Source: an uncultured Succiniclasticum sp. (GTDB lineage Bacteria; Bacillota; Negativicutes; Acidaminococcales; Acidaminococcaceae). From it: a DNA stretch of 64,000 bases. The position numbers and the translations under genes are program-made. Below are positions 18,247 to 27,771 of this stretch, in pieces. Position 1 is the first letter of the stretch. Every line of letters starts with the position of its first letter. The notes under the pieces were generated by a model. The model made no database searches. It was not told the DNA's origin and saw nothing but the letters and a program-made list of their open reading frames with translations. The stretch lies in the NCBI GenBank assembly GCA_900544275.1, contig UQUU01000001.1, positions 186,001 through 250,000 of the forward strand, read 5' to 3'.

Positions 18247-18312
18247 ATTATAACACACGCTATCTCATTCGTCAAAATTTTTTATTATATATCACTCTAT
18301 TTACTCTGTCAA
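18247..18312 (-). promoter_or_regulatory. Tandem promoters of carD
   Basis: Two promoters on the minus strand: distal TTGACA (18307-18312), 17 nt, TATAAT (18284-18289); proximal TTGACG (18270-18275), 17 nt, TATAAT (18247-18252). The 362-nt radA-carD gap otherwise holds only A/T-rich leader sequence and no gene; no clear radA terminator was found. Confidence 0.85.
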
Positions 18313-18458
18313 CTGTTTTTTCTTAATTCGAGATTTTTTTACAATTCTTCCGGTCAAAGAAAATCGCGGCGCCCCCGCAGTTTTACGGAAAAGCGTTTTC
18401 ACACTTTACCAAACCTGCATGGCACTGCGATTTCAATGTGCTATTTAATTTAGCCGGG

Positions 18459-19826
18459 TTATGCGGTGAAGATGGCGTTCAATGCCTCTTCCACAGTTTT
18501 TACCTGACAAACCTCGCCGGTAAAACCGGCCGGCAGGCGTAATTTGCCCGCAGGAACCACAAAGCGGGTAAAACCCAATTTAGCTGCATCTGTGATGCGT
18601 CGTTCCGCCGCGGCCACACGCCGTATCTCACCGGTCAGCCCCACCTCGCCAAAGACCAGGACCTGTTCCGGCACCGGACGGTTGCGATAACTGGATACCA
18701 GCGCAGTGATCACCGGCAGATCCGCGGCAGGTTCTGTCACCTTGATTCCCCCCACCACATTCACATAAGCGTCATAGGTGCCAAAATCCATGCCTAAGCG
18801 CCGTTCCAGAATGGCTAACAGCATATTGACACGGTTATAATCAAAACCGACGGCAGTACGACGCGGCAGACCATAAGGCGTACGAGCCGCCAAAGCCTGG
18901 AATTCGACCATGATGGGCCGGTTGCCCTCCAGACAACCGCCTACTACAGCGCCGGGGACAGGACTTTCCTTTCGTTCCAGAAAAAGCCCGGCCGGGTTGA
19001 CCACTTCTGCCAAGCCGCCCTGCTCCATAGAAAAAATACCGCACTCTTCCGTAGAACCAAAGCGGTTCTTCAATGCCCGCAAGACACGGAAACTGTAGCT
19101 GCGATCCCCTTCAAACTGCAGCACCACATCCACCATATGCTCTAACAGGCGAGGCCCGGCAATATTGCCGTCCTTGGTCACATGACCGATAACCATTACC
19201 GCAACGCCGACAGTTTTCGCAAACCTGAGCAGATTAGCGGTACATTCCCGGACCTGCCCTACACTGCCGGCCGCCGTCTCCAGTTGACTGCTGTACATAG
19301 TCTGGATCGAATCGACGATCAAAAGCGCCGGTTTCTCCCGTTCCGCCTGGAGCAGGATCCCGCCCACTTCAGAGGCCGTCATGATCAGCAGCGAATCCGT
19401 ACATTTGCCCAGGCGACCGGCCCGCATAGCAGTCTGTTCCTCCGACTCTTCCCCGGAAACATAAAGAACCTTGCGCCCCTTTTGACTAAATCGCATAGCC
19501 GTATCCAGCAACAGTGTCGACTTACCGATTCCCGGTTCGCCCCCCAGCAGTACCAGGCTGCCCGGGACAATGCCGCCGCCCAGCACCCTGTCGAATTCGT
19601 TGATGCCTGTGGTCAGACGCTCTACCGGAGTGGCTGCCACCCGGCTGATAGGCCGGGGGGCTTTGCCTTCCATAAAATTTACATAACCCGTATTTTTAGC
19701 AAGCGTTTCCACCTGCTCCGCCAGCGAATTCCAGGTGCCGCATTCCGGGCATTTCCCCAGCCAGGACGCCGTAACATAACCGCAATTCTGACATACATAA
19801 CTGGTTTTTACTTTGGTCTTAGCCAT
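18459..19826 (-). CDS. radA: DNA repair protein RadA
   Basis: A RecA-like ATPase (455 aa) that helps process recombination intermediates. The N-terminal zinc finger CQNC...CPEC (about 10-27), Walker A GEPGIGKST (about 95), the RadA-specific KNRFG motif and a C-terminal Lon-protease-like domain (about 290-455) are present. ATG 19826 overlaps the clpC stop by 8 nt, with GAGGAG upstream. A longer frame reaching 19892 lies inside clpC and is not used. The clpC-radA coupling is a Firmicutes feature. Confidence 0.96.
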   Translation of the reverse strand: MAKTKVKTSYVCQNCGYVTASWLGKCPECGTWNSLAEQVETLAKNTGYVNFMEGKAPRPISRVAATPVERLTTGINEFDRVLGGGIVPGSLVLLGGEPGIGKSTLLLDTAMRFSQKGRKVLYVSGEESEEQTAMRAGRLGKCTDSLLIMTASEVGGILLQAEREKPALLIVDSIQTMYSSQLETAAGSVGQVRECTANLLRFAKTVGVAVMVIGHVTKDGNIAGPRLLEHMVDVVLQFEGDRSYSFRVLRALKNRFGSTEECGIFSMEQGGLAEVVNPAGLFLERKESPVPGAVVGGCLEGNRPIMVEFQALAARTPYGLPRRTAVGFDYNRVNMLLAILERRLGMDFGTYDAYVNVVGGIKVTEPAADLPVITALVSSYRNRPVPEQVLVFGEVGLTGEIRRVAAAERRITDAAKLGFTRFVVPAGKLRLPAGFTGEVCQVKTVEEALNAIFTA

Positions 19827-22383
19827 GCGAACGCTCCTCTTCCACCGGTACCAGCGTTCCTGTCGGTTCTTCTTTGATCCGGGTAAAAGCAAATTCCCCG
19901 TTGATCACATCCACTAAGATTTCCTCACCCCGGGAGAAGGTGCCTTCCAGATACAAATCCGCCAGCTTGTCTTCCACCTCTTTTTGCAAAGCACGGCGCA
20001 AAGGACGGGCGCCGTACCGAATGTCCATGCCTACCGTCAGCAGCTTATCTTTTGCCGCGGCGGTCATACGCAGGCGCAGACCCGGTTCCTGCAGACGTTT
20101 CTGCAGATCTTCCAACATCCGATCCACGATCTGGGCCAGATTTTTTTTGCCTAACGAATCAAAAACCACCGTTTCATCGATGCGGTTTAAAAATTCCGGT
20201 CGGAATATATCCTTGATGCCCTGCAGCACCTTTTGTTTCTTATCCAGACTTTCTGCTTCCGCGTTGGCGGCAAAGCCCAAACTATGCTTGTCGGCCAGCA
20301 GTTCGGCGCAGGCATTGCTGGTCATGATCAGCACGCAATTACGGAAGTCCACAGTAACGCCCTGTCCATCGGTAAGACGCCCGTCTTCCATAATTTGCAA
20401 CAACAGATTAAAAATATCCGGGTGGGCTTTTTCAATCTCATCCAGCAGCACCACAGAATAGGGATGTTGTTTTACCGCAGTGGTAAGACGGCCACCTTCT
20501 TCATAGCCTACATAGCCCGGCGGCGCGCCGACCAGGCGGGAGGCGGTATGTTTTTCCATATACTCGCTCATATCAAAACGCAGCAGCGATCGTTCATCGC
20601 CAAACAAATGCTCCGCCAGCGCTTTAGCCAGCTCTGTTTTTCCCACGCCGGTGGGTCCGAGGAATAAGAAGGAACCCACGGGGCGATGAGGATCTTTCAG
20701 CCCGGCGCGGGCACGGCGCACCGCCTGCGCCACGGCGCGAACAGCCATATTCTGTCCTACGATCCGTTTGTGCAGGCTTTCCTCCAATTGCAGTAAATTG
20801 CCGGATTCCGCTGCGCTGAGACGTGTCAGAGGAATATCCGTCCACTGGGAAATGATCTTGCGTACCGTATCGCCATCTACCACAGGGTCGCCCATTTGTC
20901 CCGAATAATCTTTCACACTATGGAGCCGGATGGCTGCGCAGGCCTCATCCAAAATATCAATGGCCTTATCCGGCAGATTCCGGTCGGGCAGGTAGCGGTC
21001 CGAAAGATGAACCGCGGTATACAGGGCATCCTCCGTCACCCTTACATGATGATACTCTTCGTAACGCCCCCGCAGATACTTCAGAATAGCCAGAGAAGCC
21101 GCCACGTCCGGTGCCTCTACCCGCACCGGCTGGAAGCGACGTTCCAGCGCCGCATCTTTTTCAATGCTTCGGCGGTAATCCTCCAGAGTGGTAGCGCCAA
21201 TGACATGAAGCTCCCCCCGGGCCAGCGCCGGTTTAATGATGTTGGCAATATTCATCGTGCCGTCGCCGCCATTCATGAGCATCTGCAGCTCGTCCATAAA
21301 GAGAATGATATTGGGGCTTTTCTTCACCGCTTCAATAATATCCCGCAAGCGTTCTTCCAGTTCGCCCCGATATTTAGCGCCGGCGACCACATATCCCAGC
21401 TCAAGGGAAAAGATGACCTTATCCTGCAGGAATTCCGGCACTTCCTTTTTAACGATCCGTTGCGCCAGTCCTTCCGCCACCGCCGTTTTGCCTACACCGG
21501 CTTCACCGATCAGCACCGGATTATTTTTCGTCCGACGGCACAAGATCCGCATCAGGTGTTCTAATTCTTTTTCCCGACCCAAAACAGGATCCAGTTTATC
21601 CTGTTCCGCCAGTTCATTCAGGTTGCGCCCAAACCCCTGCAGCAGCTTCAGTGCTTTACGCTGTCTTTCTTCTTCCTGTTCCTTTTTGGCCTGTGCTTTA
21701 AACTTATTCCCTTCCGGTAAAGAGCGGCGGGTGATGAAATCTTCGTGCATCATGCTCTGCACCCGTTTCACCGTAATGCCGAAACGGGCGAGGACCCGGG
21801 ATGCGATGCCCGTTTCTTCCGCCAAAAGGCCCAGCAGGATATGGCCGGAGCTTACCAGATAAAGACCGTCTGCATCCGCAAAAGATTTCGCATACTCCAG
21901 CACTTTATAACCTGCCGGCGTATATTTAACAGGATTGGCATTTTCCACCGCCTTACCCATCCAGGTTTCCAATTCGCCCAAAAGGGTATATTTATCGACA
22001 CCGCAGTGAATCAACAGGCTGAAGGCCTGGCTTTCCTGCTCTTGCAAAGCCGCCCAGAGGATGTGCTCCGTGCCGATCTCATCCTGCTTGCGCTGCGCTG
22101 CCGTACGCCGTGCAACAGACAGAATTTTCTCCGCTGCATCCGTATAAAAGTGGTCGGTCAGGTTATTGTCTGAACCGCGATTCTGTTCCGCCATGCGGCG
22201 CAAAGGTTTAAACAGCTCTTCCAGAAAATTACGGGCTCCCTCACCGCCCTGTCCCGCCATCACGCCTTCCGTCGCAAATTCTTTGGCGCAGGTATCACAA
22301 AGCCATTTACTCACCCGTTTATTATTGACAACGCAGACTACATTCACAGTCGCCTCGCGTTTTTCACAACGTTCACATAACAT
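19819..22383 (-). CDS. clpC: Zinc-ribbon ClpC-type AAA+ unfoldase lacking the M-domain
   Basis: An 854-aa Hsp100 unfoldase. N to C: zinc ribbon C3/C6/C29/C32, like McsA or ClpE; double Clp-N repeat (about 75-210); AAA-1 with Walker A GEAGVGKT and Walker B LFMDELQ; AAA-2 with GPTGVGKT and LLDEIEKAHPD; C-terminal D2-small domain. SLGF in the AAA-2 loop matches the ClpP-binding tripeptide, so it should work with ClpP. The linker between the AAA domains (HSVKDYSGQMGDPV) is about 12 residues, whereas ClpC normally has a coiled-coil M-domain of about 50. It is preceded by ctsR, with no mcsA or mcsB. The exact family name (ClpC or ClpE) is open. Confidence 0.9.
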   Translation of the reverse strand: MLCERCEKREATVNVVCVVNNKRVSKWLCDTCAKEFATEGVMAGQGGEGARNFLEELFKPLRRMAEQNRGSDNNLTDHFYTDAAEKILSVARRTAAQRKQDEIGTEHILWAALQEQESQAFSLLIHCGVDKYTLLGELETWMGKAVENANPVKYTPAGYKVLEYAKSFADADGLYLVSSGHILLGLLAEETGIASRVLARFGITVKRVQSMMHEDFITRRSLPEGNKFKAQAKKEQEEERQRKALKLLQGFGRNLNELAEQDKLDPVLGREKELEHLMRILCRRTKNNPVLIGEAGVGKTAVAEGLAQRIVKKEVPEFLQDKVIFSLELGYVVAGAKYRGELEERLRDIIEAVKKSPNIILFMDELQMLMNGGDGTMNIANIIKPALARGELHVIGATTLEDYRRSIEKDAALERRFQPVRVEAPDVAASLAILKYLRGRYEEYHHVRVTEDALYTAVHLSDRYLPDRNLPDKAIDILDEACAAIRLHSVKDYSGQMGDPVVDGDTVRKIISQWTDIPLTRLSAAESGNLLQLEESLHKRIVGQNMAVRAVAQAVRRARAGLKDPHRPVGSFLFLGPTGVGKTELAKALAEHLFGDERSLLRFDMSEYMEKHTASRLVGAPPGYVGYEEGGRLTTAVKQHPYSVVLLDEIEKAHPDIFNLLLQIMEDGRLTDGQGVTVDFRNCVLIMTSNACAELLADKHSLGFAANAEAESLDKKQKVLQGIKDIFRPEFLNRIDETVVFDSLGKKNLAQIVDRMLEDLQKRLQEPGLRLRMTAAAKDKLLTVGMDIRYGARPLRRALQKEVEDKLADLYLEGTFSRGEEILVDVINGEFAFTRIKEEPTGTLVPVEEERSHG

Positions 22384-22461
22384 AATTACCTCCCGGGGCG
22401 ATGAAACCGTCCTCCCCTGTTCCTGCCCAACTTCCCTTTCCTGCCTGCGTTGAGACTAAAA

Positions 22462-22869
22462 TCAGCCGGCATGGATCATATTCCTTACCGCCTGACGCAG
22501 TATCTGACGTTTTTCTTCTTCATCAAGATCCATAATGCTCATAAAATACTGCAAAAGCGTATATTCCCTTACCGTAAGCATATGATTCTTATACCAATAG
22601 CGTAAAATTTCTTCTACTTCCGGTTCTTCTTCCTGTTCTTCTACCGGCAATATCCTTACAATACGGATAAAACCGCCGCTGCCCCGTCGGGATTCCACCA
22701 GATACCCTTTCTCCGGAGTAAAACGGGTACTCAGCACGTAACTGATCTGGGACGGTGCGCAGGATAGTCGGTCCGCCAGTTCATTCCGCTGCACCAATAC
22801 TGTATTCTGACTGGCAGCCAACAACTGTCCGACGATAAAGCTTTCGATTGCATCTGCCATATTTTTCAT
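22462..22869 (-). CDS. ctsR: Class III heat-shock repressor CtsR
   Basis: A 135-aa winged-helix repressor of clp genes. The DNA-binding signature SQISYVLSTRFTPEKGYLVESRRGSGGFIRI-type stretch (about 40-72) with its Gly-rich wing is intact, followed by the acidic linker and C-terminal dimer domain. In Bacillus McsA and McsB inactivate it; neither is encoded here. It starts the ctsR-clpC-radA operon behind a promoter that contains two CtsR-like heptads. ATG 22869 has GGTGGGA upstream. Confidence 0.95.
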   Translation of the reverse strand: MKNMADAIESFIVGQLLAASQNTVLVQRNELADRLSCAPSQISYVLSTRFTPEKGYLVESRRGSGGFIRIVRILPVEEQEEEPEVEEILRYWYKNHMLTVREYTLLQYFMSIMDLDEEEKRQILRQAVRNMIHAG

Positions 22870-22998
22870 AATGTTCCCACCTTTTTACTACTATTTGCCT
22901 TGCGCTTCAATTTTACCAGGCTATCTTTTTGCCGGCGTTACTCTATATTTTATGAATCCAAGGCAGCAATATAGAAAATCATTCTCTATATTGTCTTT

Positions 22999-23027
22999 AT
23001 TATATTTGACTTTTTGACTTTACGCAA
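22999..23027 (-). promoter_or_regulatory. ctsR promoter with overlapping CtsR-like operator
   Basis: On the minus strand TTGCGT (23022-23027), 17-nt spacer, TATAAT (22999-23004). The spacer contains two AGTCAAA heptads (23013-23019 and 23005-23011) matching the CtsR half-site RGTCAAA but 1 nt apart instead of the usual 3. A 9-bp hairpin (22967-22975 with 22985-22993) follows at the predicted transcript start. The promoter is seen; autoregulation is inferred. Confidence 0.65.
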
Positions 23028-23073
23028 GCAGGAAAGGGAAACAAATTTGTGAATCGTGATATCTGTTTTCCCT

Positions 23074-24516
23074 TTATTGCCGTGCCAGCGCCGCTTTCAT
23101 CAGCCGTTTATAAGTCTCCACCCCCGGTTGATCAAATGCATCCACATCGGCCAATTCCCCCTCGTAAGCGATGCTGAACATCAGGAACATGAGCAGCTGC
23201 CCAACATATCTTGGGGTCAGCTCCGGCAATACATAGCGGGCATTCAGGCGTCCGTCTTCCGTAAGCGCCGCTTCATTGGCATCCAAAGCGGCTTTTAACA
23301 GACGATGCAGATCCTTGTCCGCATAAAGAGCAAATGCGGAGGCATCCGCAAACGGATTTTTCACTCGCACTGTGACTGCCGGTTTTTTCACTTCCAGAAA
23401 TTGGACCACCTTATTCCGGGCTCCGTCCTGATGCTGTTGCGTCATGGAGTGCATATCCGTTGTCCCCACGGCCACGATGGGCGTCCTGCCGTAATGAACC
23501 GTCCGCCCCTGGCGGGAACGGCGTTTTCCCAGAGACTCTGCCAGCAGCTGCACATACCAGGCCCCTACGCTGGCCAATTGATCGCCATAGCCCATAAAAA
23601 CTTCCGTATCGGCCCCCAATTTTTCCGCAGCCAGATATTTCAGCGCCGCGTTAAGCAAGGCCGGATTTTCCATACCCTCTGCGGTTTCACACAATTCCGC
23701 CATTTCCCGGGCTCCGGCTAAAAGCGCCCGGATATCATAGCCCATTACCGCGCCCATCAGAAGGCCCGGATTGCTGAAAATACAGAACCGACCGCCGATG
23801 CCTTCCGGAATTCCCAACACGGGCCAGTTATTTTTTTGTGCCAGACGATATAACAGGGATTGCTCCGGGTCCAGTCCCGTAACGGCCAATACGCCCGTTT
23901 TGAATTGCGTCGGATGTTCTTCCATATATTGCAGCAGGACCGCAAAAGCCGTCAGCGGTTCCATGGTCGTCCCGGATTTGGAAATCGGAATCAGTTGCAC
24001 GGACAGCGGTCTCCCTGCTTTTTTCGCCTGCAGCGTTACGTTATCCAACAGCCCCTGTAATGCGACCCCATCCACATTATTGCCGGCAAAATACACTGCG
24101 GGATACCCATTTCTGGCAGCAGAAGGCAGTTCGTTCCAATACGGCTTCCCCGCCAGATCAAAGATTACCTTATCCCCCAGATACGAGCCTCCTATACCGA
24201 TAAATATAGCGGCGTCCACATGATTTTTCCACTCCTGCCCGATCTGTTCCAGACGCCGAATAGATGCCTCATCATTGGGGTTGCCTTCGGCCAGACGAGC
24301 CTGGCGGGGAAAATACACCGGTTCCGGCGCGCCATCCTTGGAAAAATGACCCGGAACATAACCGCTGCGGATCATAACTTTTACTGCCTCTTCCGCCTTT
24401 TTCACAGCGGGGCGCAGCACTTGCAGATCCTGTTCCGTCAAACGCCCTTCCCCTACCAAATTTTGATACTGAAAAACAAACCCATCCGGAATCCCTGCAC
24501 ATCCTGTCAAAGACAT
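23074..24516 (-). CDS. pgi: Glucose-6-phosphate isomerase
   Basis: Interconverts glucose-6-P and fructose-6-P (480 aa). SIS-fold phosphate-binding residues (GIGGSYLGDK about 108-117; SKSGTTMEP about 179-187) and the C-terminal catalytic-Lys signature FDQPGVETYK are intact. The first PGI signature is altered: GGRFC at 241-245 has Cys where Ser/Thr is normal. An AAAGGGAAA/TTTCCCTTT pairing around the stop may be a weak terminator. ATG 24516 is preceded by AGGAGAG. Confidence 0.95.
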   Translation of the reverse strand: MSLTGCAGIPDGFVFQYQNLVGEGRLTEQDLQVLRPAVKKAEEAVKVMIRSGYVPGHFSKDGAPEPVYFPRQARLAEGNPNDEASIRRLEQIGQEWKNHVDAAIFIGIGGSYLGDKVIFDLAGKPYWNELPSAARNGYPAVYFAGNNVDGVALQGLLDNVTLQAKKAGRPLSVQLIPISKSGTTMEPLTAFAVLLQYMEEHPTQFKTGVLAVTGLDPEQSLLYRLAQKNNWPVLGIPEGIGGRFCIFSNPGLLMGAVMGYDIRALLAGAREMAELCETAEGMENPALLNAALKYLAAEKLGADTEVFMGYGDQLASVGAWYVQLLAESLGKRRSRQGRTVHYGRTPIVAVGTTDMHSMTQQHQDGARNKVVQFLEVKKPAVTVRVKNPFADASAFALYADKDLHRLLKAALDANEAALTEDGRLNARYVLPELTPRYVGQLLMFLMFSIAYEGELADVDAFDQPGVETYKRLMKAALARQ

Positions 24517-24547
24517 ACGTTCTTCTCTCCTGTCCTTTTAAGCTGAT

Positions 24548-25234
24548 CTATTTCATTAAATTTTCTGCCGCACCGCAAAAGGCAAGCCCCTGCACCCGCT
24601 TAGCCCCGGCCTGTTTCAGCACCCGGGCTGCCGCAGTAAAGGTGGCGCCTGTCGTAAATATATCATCCGTCAGCACGATAGATTTACCACGAACGTCACT
24701 TACTGCCGCAAAACAATCCAGTAAATTCCGCCGCCGCTCTTCCGGCGTCAGGCCATACATCGGCGAAGAACAACGGGTACGGCACAATAATGTCTGCCAG
24801 CGACCGCCTGTAGCCGCAGCTCGATTCGCAAACAGCAGCGTCGGCAAATCGAACCCCCTTTTCCGTAGCCTTTCCGGGTCAGTGGGTACGCCGCACCAAA
24901 GAGACGGCGGGACGAGGTTGTCCCCTGCCCTTAGCAACCGCAAGGCCCGCAGCATTTCAGGCGTTTCCCACAAGGCTTCCGCCTCTTCTGCCAACATACC
25001 CGGTAGCTGCCGATTGCCGCTGAATTTAATTTTCCGGAAGGCTCTTCTTACCTCTCCTTCATAAGAGAAAAGAAATAATACGCCGTCCAAAGGGTCCTCG
25101 GCCGGAAGTGTTTTAAGACAGCGTTGCGCCTTGCGGCACGCCGCGCAAAACAGCCCACTGTCGATCTCACTGCCGCAGGCAGCGCAGACTCGGGGAAACA
25201 ATATTTCTTTTAATAATTGAAACAGGCCTCTCAC
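24548..25234 (-). CDS. comFC: ComF family phosphoribosyltransferase-like protein
   Basis: A 228-aa ComFC/GntX-type protein. An N-terminal four-Cys zinc ribbon (CAAC and CAAC at about 17-35) is followed by a type I phosphoribosyltransferase fold with the PRPP loop VLTDDIFTTGAT (about 186-198). ComFC aids DNA uptake in competent bacteria but its reaction is not settled. comEA and comEC occur 11-16 kb away. It is 31 nt upstream of pgi, likely co-transcribed. Confidence 0.88.
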   Translation of the reverse strand: MRGLFQLLKEILFPRVCAACGSEIDSGLFCAACRKAQRCLKTLPAEDPLDGVLFLFSYEGEVRRAFRKIKFSGNRQLPGMLAEEAEALWETPEMLRALRLLRAGDNLVPPSLWCGVPTDPERLRKRGFDLPTLLFANRAAATGGRWQTLLCRTRCSSPMYGLTPEERRRNLLDCFAAVSDVRGKSIVLTDDIFTTGATFTAAARVLKQAGAKRVQGLAFCGAAENLMK

Positions 25235-25413
25235 CCCATTTTTATATAACTTTAGCTTTGCAGACTCTTTTAGCTGATCCTGATTTTCATCCTGTCTTAA
25301 TGCTTTGTTCTTTGCTTAACTCTTCTACTTTTTTATATTTTTATCCCATCTCGATGTTTTCATCTCAGAGAACTTTTCTACTCTTTCATAACTACTTGAT
25401 AACGTCTTTTCCT

Positions 25414-27567
25414 TTACCAAACTTCACCGTTTTCCTGCAGGCGATGGGCCAAAAGCGAATAACGGCGGCGCATCCTGTCATTTTCTACCGCGGTCCGCAG
25501 CGCCGCTTTCGTTCCTACCAACAATACCTTTTCCTTCGCGCGGGTCACTGCCGTATATAATAAGTTGCGCTGCAGCATTATATAATGGCCGGGAACCAGA
25601 ACCAGAACCACCTTGGCGTATTCGCTGCCCTGCGATTTATGTACGCTCATCGCATAGGCCAACTGGAGTTCTTCGTTCTCTCCTTCCGCATAGGTCACAT
25701 ATTCTCCATCCGGTCGATCCGGGAACCAGACCTTAATATGGTTGCCGTTAATTTCCGTGATTTTTCCTATATCGCCGTTATACACATCTTTCTCATAATT
25801 ATTGCGCGTCTGCATCACTTTATCGCCCACACGCAGGACCAGATTTCCCGGATGAGAGACTTCCGCCTTAAAAGGCGCCGCCGGATTAATCCGCTGCTGC
25901 AGCAGACGATTCAGATTTTGTACACCGCAAGGTCCCTTATGCATGGGGGAAAGGACCTGCATGTCCTGCCAGCTGCCCTTTTCGGTTTCCTGTTCATATA
26001 ACGTCGTGATAAAATGCGCCGCCCGTTCTTCATCGGCTTCTTCCACCATCGCAAACTCGCTGTCAGGAATGCATTCCGGCATGGCACCCCGATTGATTTT
26101 GTGAGCATTGCGCACAATGGGACTGATCTCGGCCTGACGGAACACCTCTTTAAGGCGCACCACCGGCATTTTTCCGGAAGCAATGATATCCTTTAAGACG
26201 GAACCTGCCCCCACGGAAGGCAATTGTTCCACATCGCCGACCAGAATCAGCCGACAGCCCAGAGGAATCGCCTCCAGCAAATGATATAACAACACAATAT
26301 CCAGCATGGACGCTTCATCTACGATCACAGCCTGAGCTTCCAGCAGATCCTCTGAATTTTTACCGTATTCACCCGTCACGTTATATTCCAGTAAGCGATG
26401 TACCGTCTGGGCTTTTTCTGCGGCCGCCGCTTCCAGACGCCGAGCCGCCCGTCCTGTGGGGGCCGCCAGCAAAACCGTACAACCGGCCCGTTTTAACACC
26501 GACAAAATGCCCTTGATGATCGTCGTCTTACCAGTACCCGGTCCGCCGGTTAAGGCAAACACACCGTGCTGCAAAGAAGAACGGATCGCCTCTTTCTGGG
26601 TTTCCGCCAGCGTGATCTCCGCTTCCTTTTCCCAGTCCGCCATAATTTTTTCAGAATCCACTTTGCCCAGACTGTCAGGATGATCCCGCAACAATAGTAA
26701 CATCCGCGCCGCTTCTTTTTCGGCCCGGTATAAATATTCCGGATAGACCAGGCATTGTCCCCCCACAGTCGCAGTACGGATCATGTCCGCCTGCAGCATC
26801 CGGTTAAACACTTCTTCCACCTGACCATATTCCAATTGGAGCAGCTGAACCGTTTTGCGGATCAGCTCCTCTTCCGGAATACAGGTATGCCCTTCCGTCA
26901 CCGCCATGCTCAAGGCAAAGCCCATGCCCGCGCGGATCCGCTCTGCGGAAGCCAGATCCAGCCCCAGTGACATGGCAATCCGATCCGCTGTTTTAAAACC
27001 GATCCCTTCAATATCTTCCGCCAGGATATACGGGTCCGCCTTAATCCGGGTGATTGCCGTATCCCCATAAGCGGCCTGCAGCTTCGCGGCATAGTTGCCG
27101 CTGACGCCGTTTTCTTCTAAAAAAAGCATCAGTTCCCGTAAATCTGAAATTTCGCTGTAGGACTGCCCGATGGCTTCCGCCTTTTTTGCTCCGATACCGG
27201 GTACTTCCGCCAGTCGTTCCGGAAAAGATTCCAACACGGTCATTGTTTCCGTACCAAAATGTTCCACAATGCGGGCGGCCATTGTTTTGCCGATGCCTTT
27301 TACCGCACCGCTGCTCAGAAAGCGTTCCATACCCGTTACAGAGGAAGGTTTGACCGGCTGGTAGGAGCTCAGTTTGAACTGCTGGCCAAAACGCGCATGC
27401 CGCACCCATTCTCCCGCACCCCGGATCATTTCACCTAAAAAAGGAGCCTGCCCCCGATACACAGCTGTCACCATTCCCAGGGTAGGACTCTTCATGCGAA
27501 ATACGCAAAATTGATTGTCTTCACTTTGAAAAACCAGCGATTCCATCGTACCTTCCAATTGTTCCAT
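25414..27567 (-). CDS. recD2: RecD2-type ATP-dependent DNA helicase
   Basis: A 717-aa superfamily 1B 5'-3' helicase of the RecD2/YrrC type, which works without RecBC. The long N-terminal extension with helix-hairpin-helix repeats (GIGKTMAARIVEHFG, VPGIGAKKAEAIGQ; about 90-150) precedes the motor domains with Walker A GGPGTGKTT (about 335-345), Walker B VDEASMLD, and the C-terminal UvrD-like YAMSVHKSQGSEY. Length matches the family. ATG 27567 starts the frame. Divergent from the AdoMetDC-like gene. Confidence 0.94.
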   Translation of the reverse strand: MEQLEGTMESLVFQSEDNQFCVFRMKSPTLGMVTAVYRGQAPFLGEMIRGAGEWVRHARFGQQFKLSSYQPVKPSSVTGMERFLSSGAVKGIGKTMAARIVEHFGTETMTVLESFPERLAEVPGIGAKKAEAIGQSYSEISDLRELMLFLEENGVSGNYAAKLQAAYGDTAITRIKADPYILAEDIEGIGFKTADRIAMSLGLDLASAERIRAGMGFALSMAVTEGHTCIPEEELIRKTVQLLQLEYGQVEEVFNRMLQADMIRTATVGGQCLVYPEYLYRAEKEAARMLLLLRDHPDSLGKVDSEKIMADWEKEAEITLAETQKEAIRSSLQHGVFALTGGPGTGKTTIIKGILSVLKRAGCTVLLAAPTGRAARRLEAAAAEKAQTVHRLLEYNVTGEYGKNSEDLLEAQAVIVDEASMLDIVLLYHLLEAIPLGCRLILVGDVEQLPSVGAGSVLKDIIASGKMPVVRLKEVFRQAEISPIVRNAHKINRGAMPECIPDSEFAMVEEADEERAAHFITTLYEQETEKGSWQDMQVLSPMHKGPCGVQNLNRLLQQRINPAAPFKAEVSHPGNLVLRVGDKVMQTRNNYEKDVYNGDIGKITEINGNHIKVWFPDRPDGEYVTYAEGENEELQLAYAMSVHKSQGSEYAKVVLVLVPGHYIMLQRNLLYTAVTRAKEKVLLVGTKAALRTAVENDRMRRRYSLLAHRLQENGEVW

Positions 27568-27658
27568 GCGCTGACTCCCGGATTCATTCTATTTTAATAT
27601 TATACCACGAAATAACAGGAATAACATGCTTCAACCTGATATTCGTACAATTTCTCTT

Positions 27659-27687
27659 TTGACAACGCCTTATACCTTTGCTATAAT
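27659..27687 (+). promoter_or_regulatory. Promoter of the AdoMetDC-like gene
   Basis: Perfect TTGACA (27659-27664), 17 nt, perfect TATAAT (27682-27687). The 5' leader contains a perfect 14-bp palindrome GCAGGCATGCCTGC (27733-27746) that could be an operator. Confidence 0.85.
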
Positions 27688-27771
27688 CTATCCATGAAAA
27701 ACGTAGCAAAATTCAACTTAAACACAGAACGGGCAGGCATGCCTGCTGTCAGTTTTAAAAGGAGCGATATT

